From: Virgibacillus_N oceani_A
GTDB lineage: Bacteria; Bacillota; Bacilli; Bacillales; Amphibacillaceae
Strand: one strand, 5' to 3'
Length of the DNA stretch: 64,000 bases
Assembly: GCA_041521345.1 (NCBI GenBank)
Contig: JBGOHB010000007.1
Shown here: positions 16,892-24,584 of the stretch, piece after piece
Layout: each line of letters opens with the position of its first letter
Numbering within the stretch: the stretch's first letter is position 1
Notes under the pieces: model-generated
Told to the model about the DNA's origin: nothing
The model's input: the letters and a program-made list of their open reading frames with translations, nothing else
The model's database searches: none
Position numbers and translations under genes: made by a program

Positions 16892-18001
16892 TTAAGAACT
16901 AGCTGCAGCTTTTTTATCTTGTTTTCCTAATATCATATTTGCGATAATGATCGCTATAAATATGGCAAATATACCACCGGCGAGCTTACCGACAATCATC
17001 GGGAAAATCATTTCTCTGGCTACACCTGCTGCAAATCCCAAATGGTCACCAAGCACAAAAGCTGCCGGTACGGAAAAGGCCACGTTAATAATTTTTCCAC
17101 GGTTATCCATATCCTTCATCAGGTTAAACATGGCAATATTATTTGCAAGTGTTGCTACCATTCCAGCTGCCGCAATTTCGTTCATTCCGAGAAGTTTACC
17201 AACTTGCATTAAAGGTTTTTTAAATACTCTTGTGATCACTTCAACCATAACAAAGGCACCAGCTAAAACGATCGCAATACTTCCTACAACTTCTATACCT
17301 TCCGAGAGTGGGGCGATTCCCGGTATAACAGTAAGCCCTGTCAGCACATCAATAATACCTATGGCCAGACCCGCAGTCGCTACGATAACGACACCATGAC
17401 CAAAGATCGTAAAGCCTCTAATCATTCTTTCAGGAATTTTCCATAATCCCAAAATAACAAGTGCAGCCAAAATAAATATTGGGATTAAATTCATAATAAC
17501 CATACCAAAGGAATAGCCTGCAACTAATCCACCGATGATAGCGCCAACAGGTATCGCGATAAACCCTGCCAGCATTCCTGTAGCAAGAAAACGCTGATCT
17601 TCTTTTCTAATAATCCCGAGTGATACAGGAATGGAGAATACAATCGTAGCCCCCATCATCGCTCCCAGTATTACGCCTGAAAACATGGCGGCGTCATTAT
17701 TAAGTGCCATTTCCTGAGCCAGCTGCAATCCTCCCATATCAATTGCTAACAAGCTGCCGGCAAACATGGCCGGATCTGCTCCAAGGAAAGTATAAATTGG
17801 AACGATGACCGGACTGAGTACGTCAGCAATTACTGGTGCCATAACGATAATACCGATCATGGCTAGTGCCAGAGAACCCATTGCCATTAAACCCTCATCA
17901 AAGTGCTGGCCAAGTCCGAACTTATTTTTAAACATTTTATCTATTGCGCCTACAATCATAAATATGACCATAATGTAAATTACTATCTCATTTATTCCCA
18001 T
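16892..18001 (-). CDS. eutH: Ethanolamine permease EutH
   Basis: This 369-residue polytopic membrane protein has about ten to eleven membrane segments and no ATPase or PTS features. The length and the segments MGINEIVIYIMVIFMIVGA and ADPAMFAGSLLAIDMGG match EutH. It imports protonated ethanolamine when the external concentration or pH is low. It is placed between eutN and eutS with AGGAAAAGG before the ATG. Confidence 0.92.
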   Translation of the reverse strand: MGINEIVIYIMVIFMIVGAIDKMFKNKFGLGQHFDEGLMAMGSLALAMIGIIVMAPVIADVLSPVIVPIYTFLGADPAMFAGSLLAIDMGGLQLAQEMALNNDAAMFSGVILGAMMGATIVFSIPVSLGIIRKEDQRFLATGMLAGFIAIPVGAIIGGLVAGYSFGMVIMNLIPIFILAALVILGLWKIPERMIRGFTIFGHGVVIVATAGLAIGIIDVLTGLTVIPGIAPLSEGIEVVGSIAIVLAGAFVMVEVITRVFKKPLMQVGKLLGMNEIAAAGMVATLANNIAMFNLMKDMDNRGKIINVAFSVPAAFVLGDHLGFAAGVAREMIFPMIVGKLAGGIFAIFIAIIIANMILGKQDKKAAASS

Positions 18002-18035
18002 ACCTTTTCCTCCTAGTCCTGAAAGATGAAAATAC

Positions 18036-18302
18036 TCATTCCTCCTTGATATCTACTGAATCAACGACTCCGACAATGACGGAATCAATTGGAATTCTCT
18101 CCTTGCCAAAAGCCGTTCTGGCGCTGCTTCCTTTAGTTACAAGCACGGTATCCCCGACACCGGCACTTGCCAAATCACCAGCTACGAATGAATCCTTTAA
18201 ATCCTTCGTGTATTTTGGCCTCACAACCAGGAGCTTCAGGCCATTTAGTTTTTCATCCTTGCGTGTAGCCCAAACTGAGCCAATCACATCGCCGATTATC
18301 AT
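18036..18302 (-). CDS. eutN: Microcompartment vertex protein EutN (BMC-P pentamer)
   Basis: This 88-residue EutN/CcmL-family protein begins MIIGDVIGSVWATRKDEKLNG, continues KLLVVRP and ends SVIVGVVDSVDIKEE. Pentamers cap the vertices of the shell. Its ATG shares one base with the TAA stop of pduL (TAATG), indicating translational coupling. Confidence 0.95.
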   Translation of the reverse strand: MIIGDVIGSVWATRKDEKLNGLKLLVVRPKYTKDLKDSFVAGDLASAGVGDTVLVTKGSSARTAFGKERIPIDSVIVGVVDSVDIKEE

Positions 18303-19174
18303 TATTTATTCTCCTCGCATCGCAGTATTTCAAATTTATGCTTACGAACATAGTCTTTAGCAAGAGGGGTAACGATGCTGCCAGTTGGGATTGTTATTCT
18401 CGTTATTTTTTGTAAGAGCAGTTTTTGCAAATCACTTTCCGTAATGATTTTTTGGTTAAGTTCGGTCATCTCTCCCCGCTTGGGTTCCGTTATAGTACGT
18501 CGGATTGTTTCTTCTCCGCGGCTGTAGTCGGATTGGTTTCCGGGTGATTTCTTTATTATTTTTCCAAGCACACCTTTTTTAAAACCGCATGCGTTTGCTT
18601 CATCAAAATCAATATGCATGTATGTCTTGTAGTTTGGATGGATGCGAATAACCACCTCATCGAAAGTCAGTGATCGGTCCCCGAATATCTTCACCTGAAC
18701 AATTTCTTTATTGTCTACATGAAGTTTTTCTGCGTCTTCAGGTGAAACATGAATATGCCGTTTCGCTACAATTAATCCTGTATCCAATTCCAATTGACGG
18801 CCGTTATGGATCAGGGTGACACCTGGTGTTCCTTCTATGTCTCCACTTTCCCTGACAGGAATTTGTTTTCCTAAAGTGACCGCATCTGTTAATGATACTT
18901 CCACTTGGGATGCCTTTCGTTCAGGCCCCAGTATAATCACATTTTCAAATTTCCCTTTAGGGCCGGCAACCGTAATTCGTTCTTTACAGGCAAATTGACC
19001 TGGCTGGGAGAGCTCTTTTCCTTTTGTCAGCTGGTATCCTTCTCCAAACAAATAGTCAATGGCTTCTCTGCTTAGATGAACATGCCTGCCGGATGCCTCT
19101 ACTTCTACAAAAGATTCTTCCAGCATGACTTTTTTCACTGTGTTCGTTATCGTTTCTGTAAGAAGCTGATTCAA
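18302..19174 (-). CDS. pduL: PduL-type phosphotransacetylase fused to a C-terminal EutQ-N-like segment
   Basis: This 290-residue protein converts acetyl-CoA and phosphate to acetyl-phosphate, recycling CoA inside the compartment. The start is a TTG at 19174 with GGGGGTGAGGGG just upstream and partly in the end of eutT. A longer reading from 19240 would overlap eutT by 61 bases. Residues 2-18 (NQLLTETITNTVKKVML) look like an encapsulation peptide. Two His-x-His zinc motifs, SGRHVHLS (near 31-33) and AKRHIHVS, mark the two PduL beta-barrels. The last ~55 residues (KIITESDLQKLLLQK...SIVTPLAKDYVRKHKFEI) are beyond the usual PduL length and resemble the N terminus of the neighbouring EutT and of EutQ. 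Confidence 0.9.
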   Translation of the reverse strand: MNQLLTETITNTVKKVMLEESFVEVEASGRHVHLSREAIDYLFGEGYQLTKGKELSQPGQFACKERITVAGPKGKFENVIILGPERKASQVEVSLTDAVTLGKQIPVRESGDIEGTPGVTLIHNGRQLELDTGLIVAKRHIHVSPEDAEKLHVDNKEIVQVKIFGDRSLTFDEVVIRIHPNYKTYMHIDFDEANACGFKKGVLGKIIKKSPGNQSDYSRGEETIRRTITEPKRGEMTELNQKIITESDLQKLLLQKITRITIPTGSIVTPLAKDYVRKHKFEILRCEENK

Positions 19175-19179
19175 GCCCC

Positions 19180-19965
19180 TCACCCCCTTTTCTCTGTTGT
19201 GTACTGACCTGCCCTGTATTTCAACATCAAACAATAGCAAAGGGAGGACAGTCTGTTTAATGCCAAAATGATATCGTCCCGCTCTGTTGATCCGTCTTCC
19301 TTTTTAAATGTTTGATAAGCTGTCAGTTCTGTTTCCCTGACAGCGGTACGTATCGCGTTTAAAACAACGATTCCCGCCCCCATTTGAAAATCCGGTGTAA
19401 AATGTCCATCGTTAAAATATTTCTCGGGATGATGAGACATGTCGCGGACTTCCTTTTCATCCATATTTAACAGCCGAAATTCGCCAAGCTCTTTTTCCAG
19501 TACTTCAGCACGCAGGATGTGACGGACAAATGTCAGCACCTCCGACAAATCATCAACCAGACTGTCGTGGCTGCTCTTTGATATTGTCCACTGTGCTTCA
19601 ATAATCTTCGCCTCCAGTGAATCAAGTTTTCCGCGAAAGATGATGCGCTGATGATCCTTGTAAACGAGCTGATTGGAATGAAGGGCTGTCATGTGCTCCG
19701 GTTTCTCATCCAGGTATCCACCTTGTACTACACGGTATTTCATTGCAGTAGTACTGGCTTGTAGCTGGTCATAATTGATAACTTCAACTGTTTGATTTTC
19801 CGCTTTTTTATTATTTTCTATAAACTCAACATCAATTCTTTTTTCCTGAAGATAGCTTTTCGCAGAAGGGGTTAATATCGTACCTTTAGGAAGCTGTAAG
19901 ACAGGTCCATTTAATTGTTCATTCAAAAACCGGCTCCGCAATATGCTTTCTGTCAGCACTGCCAT
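19180..19965 (-). CDS. eutT: ATP:cob(I)alamin adenosyltransferase EutT
   Basis: This 261-residue protein makes adenosylcobalamin for the EutBC lyase. Residues 1-50 (AVLTESILRSRFLNEQ...TILTPSAKSYLQEK) form a small domain also found at the C terminus of PduL next door. The adenosyltransferase region follows (SLEAKIIEAQWTISKSSHDS, a helical bundle with FVRHILRAEVL). The HHPEKYFNDGHFTPDF segment has histidines but not the HxnCCxxC iron/zinc motif of Salmonella EutT. A CYC near the C terminus is the only cysteine cluster. The gene lies after the structured repeat that separates it from eutM copy 2. Confidence 0.88.
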   Translation of the reverse strand: MAVLTESILRSRFLNEQLNGPVLQLPKGTILTPSAKSYLQEKRIDVEFIENNKKAENQTVEVINYDQLQASTTAMKYRVVQGGYLDEKPEHMTALHSNQLVYKDHQRIIFRGKLDSLEAKIIEAQWTISKSSHDSLVDDLSEVLTFVRHILRAEVLEKELGEFRLLNMDEKEVRDMSHHPEKYFNDGHFTPDFQMGAGIVVLNAIRTAVRETELTAYQTFKKEDGSTERDDIILALNRLSSLCYCLMLKYRAGQYTTEKRG

Positions 19966-20057
19966 TGCTTCACTTCCTTTTCCTTGCGCTCCAAAAAAAC
20001 TGAGATAAAAACTTTAGTCAAAATAATTCCTAATCCCTATACTTGAGCTAATAACTC

Positions 20058-20331
20058 GCTCCGGAAATATACTTCGCTTTCATCACGGGCACAAGTGCAA
20101 CATCTCTCAAACTCCCTTTGGTCGTTTTCAGCGTGTCTTCTTTGCCGCGGGCTGCTGGTGAGCCTCCTTGCCCCAACAAGGGGTATGCCGACGTTGCCCG
20201 CAAAGTGCGGGTTTAGTCGGCCTTCATTATTAAAGCAATCTGGGGGCTCACCGATGCCTTTTCTCCCGCAAATCTTTGCGGTGGGGCGAGCATTTAGCGC
20301 AGCCCCAGGAGTCTCCGTATATTTACGGAGC
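20058..20331. repeat. MITE-like structured repeat, copy B (inside eut operon)
   Basis: This 274-bp element has terminal inverted repeats GCTCCGGAAATATAC (20058-20072) and GTATATTTACGGAGC (20317-20331), the same termini as copy A. It contains the GCCGAC...GTCGGC nested hairpin module, plus an extra internal segment of about 70 bp missing from copy A and a second GC-rich stem. It sits between eutM copy 2 and eutT. No gene is encoded. Confidence 0.75.
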
Positions 20332-20396
20332 TAGTATTGTGGATTGTTCTTCAGTCGAATATAGTTATAACTCAGCCTTACTTATCACCTATGATG

Positions 20397-20687
20397 TTAC
20401 TCTGCGTCACTTTGCTGTTTTGGCAAAATGGCTCCAACTTCAGTATGCGGACGTGGGATGACGTGTACGGAAATCAGTTCACCTACACGGTCTGCTGCCG
20501 CTGCTCCTGCATCTGTAGCTGCTTTGACTGCACCTACATCTCCGCTCACAAGCACCGTTACAAGCCCTGCGCCAATCTGTTCTTTACCCATCAAAGTAAC
20601 GTTTGCTGCTTTCACCATTGCGTCTGCTGCTTCTATTGAACCTACTAACCCTTTTGTTTCTACCATTCCCAATGCGTTTGTTGCCAT
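20397..20687 (-). CDS. eutM: Microcompartment hexameric shell protein EutM (copy 2)
   Basis: This 96-residue BMC-domain protein is very close to the copy at 13845. They share GLVGSIEAADAMVKAANV and the pore-region sequence IGAGLVTVLVSGDVGAVKAA, and differ mainly at the termini (here a QQSDAE tail). It is preceded by AAGGAGG. It lies at the head of the distal half of the operon and is followed by the structured repeat, which could stabilise its mRNA for high-level shell production (inference). Confidence 0.95.
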   Translation of the reverse strand: MATNALGMVETKGLVGSIEAADAMVKAANVTLMGKEQIGAGLVTVLVSGDVGAVKAATDAGAAAADRVGELISVHVIPRPHTEVGAILPKQQSDAE

Positions 20688-20800
20688 GATAAATTCCTCC
20701 TTAAAATAGTTATAAATTTTATATTAATACCAAGTTCAAAGCTTTCTTCAAAAATATCCAAGAATCCGGCCATTTTTGTATGAAGAGCAAGATTTAAGTC

Positions 20801-21451
20801 TTACCCTTTCACATCATTGTCATATAATGCTTCGTCTTCAATCAGACTGCTGACCAGTTCTGCTTTCCTTGCATACTTAATATTCCTTGTATTATCATCC
20901 ATCGCTTTTCTTTCCCGGACGAGCTGTCGCAATTTGCCAACCGTCATCTTTTCCAGATCTTCGCGGGAAGGCACCGGAGCTTCCTGAACTTGATCAGATG
21001 CATGTGACGGTGTTGCTTCTTCCTTGTGATCTGCATCCTGTGATTCAGCTAGGTCCACAATTTCACGGTCAGTCTCGCTTACCGAGTGTTCCTTCTCATC
21101 TTCCGCTTGTTCCTCCGGCAGCTTTTTTGGTTCAGCTGGTGCATGATCCTGCTCAGATGCGTCCTGATCTGATTGATGCCTCGGTGACTTTTCAATTAAC
21201 TGATGTGTTTCCATATGCATTCTTGGTATGACATGGCTGGAAATCAATGTACCAAATGACCTCACTGACTCAGCACCTGCCTCTACAGCAGCTTTCACTG
21301 CTGCTACATCGCCGACTAATTGAACGGTGACGTAGCCACCTTTGATTATCTCGACGTCAATTAATTTGACATCTGCCGCCTTTAAAGCTGTGTCTGCCAC
21401 TACAATGGAACTGAGATAACTTTTATTTTCGATTAATCCAAGTGCTTCCAT
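20801..21451 (-). CDS. eutK: EutK-like shell protein: BMC domain plus acidic linker plus SAP/Rho-N-like tail
   Basis: The protein has about 216 residues. Residues 1-90 are a BMC domain (MEALGLIENKSYLSSIVVAD, HVIPRMHMETHQ). A long Glu/Asp/Gln/His-rich disordered linker follows. The C-terminal ~40 residues (MTVGKLRQLVRERK, then YARKAELVSSLIE) look like a SAP or Rho N-terminal helix-extended-helix. E. coli EutK also carries a C-terminal nucleic-acid-binding-like domain, but of winged-helix type, so this is an analogous arrangement. The start at 21451 (ATG) is chosen because AGGTGA lies 5 bases upstream; a GTG at 21460 is inside that site. Confidence 0.85.
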   Translation of the reverse strand: MEALGLIENKSYLSSIVVADTALKAADVKLIDVEIIKGGYVTVQLVGDVAAVKAAVEAGAESVRSFGTLISSHVIPRMHMETHQLIEKSPRHQSDQDASEQDHAPAEPKKLPEEQAEDEKEHSVSETDREIVDLAESQDADHKEEATPSHASDQVQEAPVPSREDLEKMTVGKLRQLVRERKAMDDNTRNIKYARKAELVSSLIEDEALYDNDVKG

Positions 21452-21460
21452 ATGCTTCAC

Positions 21461-22114
21461 CTAGTAGCCCTTCGGATTATCTGCAACATAGTTTACGGCA
21501 TCAGCAAAAGCATCACAGGCTGCTTTAGCGGCTGATTGGCTGCCTGTCAGCAAGGCCCCACCGTAGTTTGTTTCAGAAGGCGGCCCATAAAATGTAACAA
21601 GCTTTACATCTGCAGCTTTTAATGCTGCGTCCAGGGCATACATAGCTTCGATCGGCGGTGCAATCAGATAAGCCAGTGCTTCCCCTTCTCGAATATTTGC
21701 CTCTTTGGAAAGAAAAGTACCTGTCCGTGAAATGAGATGGGCAAAATAATTAATGGAATCATCCTCATTTGCACTTACAAAAAACGCATCATTTTCTATA
21801 TAGCTGATCGCTGCATCAAGCCCGCTTCTAACCTCTTCCGGGTTATAGCCTGCCAGCACACCGATTACTTCACCGGTAAGCTTTGTCGTTGCGTTATCCG
21901 CACCTGCATACATTGATTCGGCATATACCACTTCAACGTCTGCTTTCTTTGTAGCTTCATCCAGGGCTGCAAAGACCACATCATCCACATCGCCGGTGAT
22001 AATGCCTAAGCTTCTTTGGTTAGGATTAAGCTTGAATTCCTTTGCCAAATCTGGACTGGCATTAGAAATTAGTTTCACGCCCAGTACTTCAGCGTAGATT
22101 CGATCATGCTTCAT
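21461..22114 (-). CDS. eutL: Microcompartment trimeric shell protein EutL
   Basis: This 217-residue tandem-BMC (BMC-T) protein begins MKHDRIYAEVLGVKLISNAS and contains two related halves, each with an AALDEATKKADVEVVYAES or AALKAADVKLVTFYGPPSE type segment. EutL trimers form gated large pores for cofactors or bulky substrates. The ATG is preceded by GGAGGAAAG. Its stop abuts the eutK ribosome site. Confidence 0.95.
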   Translation of the reverse strand: MKHDRIYAEVLGVKLISNASPDLAKEFKLNPNQRSLGIITGDVDDVVFAALDEATKKADVEVVYAESMYAGADNATTKLTGEVIGVLAGYNPEEVRSGLDAAISYIENDAFFVSANEDDSINYFAHLISRTGTFLSKEANIREGEALAYLIAPPIEAMYALDAALKAADVKLVTFYGPPSETNYGGALLTGSQSAAKAACDAFADAVNYVADNPKGY

Positions 22115-22158
22115 CGTCTTTCCTCCATTCTTTTACATTCCATATTTAAAGCCTTATC

Positions 22159-23055
22159 TTAAGCCTTATTTAAATCAAGACCTGAAGCTTTCTTGTCTAT
22201 CATCCTTTTAATCAGCTCTGCAATATGCGCCCCTGCTTCCACTGCAGGAGTACCTCCCTGATGAATATTGGAAATTACTGTACGCCTTGCTTCCGGCATA
22301 TCCACTGTTGGCTTGTATGCGATGTAAGCACTCATGGATTCAGCCGTCACAAGACCTGGTCTTTCTCCGATAAGCAGGCAAACTACGTCCGCATTGATTA
22401 GCTCGCCGATGACATCCATGGCCGGGACACGGCAGTGTTTTATAAATAAGTCATTTTCCACATCAATACCATTTACTTTCAAACCCTGTTTAATTGCCGG
22501 AAGGGTATCTTCCAAGTTCGCTTCAATAGCAGCTGAACTCAGTCCGTCTCCTACAACGATCTGCACTTTAGGATTCCCGCAATGCTTTTTGATTTTTTCC
22601 TTCTCTTCATCGGAGAATTGTCTTCCTAAGTCAGGGCGGGTGATATATTCATCTTTATCCTTACACACCGTTGCGGTCGAAATCAGGTTATTTTTTCCCA
22701 CAAAATCTTCATCCACATAAGAGAATACTGCATCCTGTGCCGCTGCATGGTCCGCTTTGAATCTTAGTGAGGTTGAAGTCATATACCGCGGTCCTGCATG
22801 CCAGACGCCGATCCTTGCCGGTGTCTTTTCCTTCATCTCCATATAGCCTTCTTTATCATAAGGGTCCGGGACAAGCAGATCCTTTCTGATTTCCACTTCA
22901 GAAATATCCGGAACGGTTATTTCCGAATCGCTGTTAGAAGCTTGTGCCTGACTGTTTCCGACTGCTTCACTTTTTTGTGTTTCGGATGAATTTCCTTCAA
23001 CCATTTCATATAAGATGTTTTCTATCAGTGATTTCAATTCTCTTTCATTTACCAT
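22159..23055 (-). CDS. eutC: Ethanolamine ammonia-lyase small subunit EutC
   Basis: This 298-residue protein is the light chain of the adenosylcobalamin-dependent lyase that splits ethanolamine into acetaldehyde and ammonia. The N-terminal helix ERELKSLIENILYEMVEG is an encapsulation signal like that known for EutC. A Ser/Asn/Glu linker then leads to the conserved core (TPARIGVWHAGPRYMT; VGDGLSSAAIEANL; LIGERPGLVTAESMSAY; NIHQGGTPAVEAGAHI). It is cotranscribed with eutB, 12 bases apart, with AGGAGG before the ATG. Confidence 0.97.
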   Translation of the reverse strand: MVNERELKSLIENILYEMVEGNSSETQKSEAVGNSQAQASNSDSEITVPDISEVEIRKDLLVPDPYDKEGYMEMKEKTPARIGVWHAGPRYMTSTSLRFKADHAAAQDAVFSYVDEDFVGKNNLISTATVCKDKDEYITRPDLGRQFSDEEKEKIKKHCGNPKVQIVVGDGLSSAAIEANLEDTLPAIKQGLKVNGIDVENDLFIKHCRVPAMDVIGELINADVVCLLIGERPGLVTAESMSAYIAYKPTVDMPEARRTVISNIHQGGTPAVEAGAHIAELIKRMIDKKASGLDLNKA

Positions 23056-23067
23056 ATTGTCTCCTCC

Positions 23068-24435
23068 TTACACTAAGAATAATGAAGCGTCACCTGCTTT
23101 TTTCGTAAGCCGGCTTTTGTTATCCAATACCTCCATTTTCTGCAGCCATTCATCATATTCCTTAATCGGTCTTAACCCGGTCAGTTCACGCAATGACTGC
23201 GCTTCGTGATATCCAAGGCTTTGATAGTTTAGCATGACATCATCCGCATGAGGTGCTGTGATCAGGAAGTTAACACCTGCCTGTGTCAATAAAACTCCCA
23301 GGTTTTCCATATCATCCTGGTCTGCTTTCATGTGGTTTGTATAACAAACGTCCACTCCCATGGAAACTCCGGACAGTTTACCCATGAAATGGTCCTCTAA
23401 ACCAGCACGGGTCACTTGTTTCGCGTCATATAAGTACTCTGGTCCGATAAAGCCAACAACAGTATTTACAAGGAATGGCTCATATTTTTTAGCAAACCCG
23501 TAGCAGCGGGCCTCCAGTGTCAGTTGATCTACGCCGAGATGTGCATTGGAGGAAAGTTCCGCACCCTGGCCGGTTTCAAAATACATGACATTCGGGCCTG
23601 CGGCAGTTCCTTGGCGTAATGCAAGGTCGTTCGCTTCGGCAATCAGATCGCCGCTGATACCAAAAGCGGTGTTTCCTTTTTCTGATCCCGCAATGGATTG
23701 GAATATCAGATCCGCTGGCGCTCCCTGTCTGATCGCTTCCATTTGTGTGGTCACATGTGCCAGCACACTGGTTTGGGTTGGTATATTGAATTTATTTTTA
23801 ACCTCATCCAGTTTCTTAAACATTCGGATCACACTTTCCACCGTGTCATCCACCGGGTTCAACCCAATAACTGCATCGCCCGCGCCGTAGGATAAACCTT
23901 CTAAAATAGAGGCTACAATTCCTTCTTCATTGTCGCTGGGATGGTTTGGCTGTAAACGTGTAGAGAGTGTGCCTTCCAAACCAATCGTTGTATTGCAGTG
24001 TGCTAACACGGTAATTTTCTTTGCGCCATAAATTAAGTCAAGATTGGACATCAGCTTGGCAACAGCTGCCACCATTTCCGAGGTTAATCCACGGGAAATT
24101 CTTCTGACATCATTTCCTGATGTATCCGAATCAAGGATTTTCTCCCTCAGTTTTTCAACAGTCCAATGCTTTACCTCGCTATAAATTTTTTCATTTACGT
24201 TATCCTGGATAATACGGGTAACTTCATCTGATTCATAAGGGATTGCCGGATTATTCCACAGATCCTCCAAGGTGAGGTCTGCCAAAACCACTTTTGCCGC
24301 TACACGCTCTTCCGCAGATTCTGCAGCAATCCCGGCCATAATATCACCGGATTTCTCCTCATTTGCTTTTGCCATGACTTCATTGACTGAATTGAATTGG
24401 TATGTTCGTCCAAATAACGTTGTGCTTAATATCAT
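23068..24435 (-). CDS. eutB: Ethanolamine ammonia-lyase large subunit EutB
   Basis: This is a 455-residue catalytic subunit with a TIM barrel that holds ethanolamine above adenosylcobalamin. Recognisable family segments include DVRRISRGLTSEMVAAVAKL, LGTLSTRLQPNHPSDN-type sequence, YGAGDAVIGLNPVDD and MYFETGQGAELSSNAHLGVD. Length and sequence match EutB along the whole protein. The ribosome site AAAGGAGG precedes the ATG. It is separated from eutA by 149 bases that contain a hairpin. Confidence 0.97.
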   Translation of the reverse strand: MILSTTLFGRTYQFNSVNEVMAKANEEKSGDIMAGIAAESAEERVAAKVVLADLTLEDLWNNPAIPYESDEVTRIIQDNVNEKIYSEVKHWTVEKLREKILDSDTSGNDVRRISRGLTSEMVAAVAKLMSNLDLIYGAKKITVLAHCNTTIGLEGTLSTRLQPNHPSDNEEGIVASILEGLSYGAGDAVIGLNPVDDTVESVIRMFKKLDEVKNKFNIPTQTSVLAHVTTQMEAIRQGAPADLIFQSIAGSEKGNTAFGISGDLIAEANDLALRQGTAAGPNVMYFETGQGAELSSNAHLGVDQLTLEARCYGFAKKYEPFLVNTVVGFIGPEYLYDAKQVTRAGLEDHFMGKLSGVSMGVDVCYTNHMKADQDDMENLGVLLTQAGVNFLITAPHADDVMLNYQSLGYHEAQSLRELTGLRPIKEYDEWLQKMEVLDNKSRLTKKAGDASLFLV

Positions 24436-24584
24436 GAAAATCCTCCTTTTAGAAAACTGGTTGTCACCACGCCTTTGATGACAGCCTTAGCACTGCAAGA
24501 TTATGCCACTAAAGGCCCTTGCTCTCATTAAGTTAAGATAATGTAAAAGCTTTCTTAAACTGCCAAAAAAATAAAACAATGTAA
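24436..24584 (-). other. eutA-eutB intergenic region with hairpin
   Basis: On the minus strand GTCATC and GGTGAC pair around an 8-base loop containing AAAGGC (about 24451-24470), shortly before eutB. There is no T-run. The loop resembles but does not fit the 6-base EutV loop rule, so it is recorded only as a structured spacer. Confidence 0.4.

Noticed and set aside
19180..19240. Longer PduL reading starting at 19240
   Set aside because: It would overlap eutT by 61 bases and lacks a ribosome site; TTG 19174 has a strong one and exposes the encapsulation-type N terminus.
24451..24470. Possible fifth EutV hairpin before eutB with AAAGGC in the loop
   Set aside because: The best pairing leaves an 8-base loop, there is no partner hairpin and no terminator overlap, so it does not fit the dual-hairpin rule.
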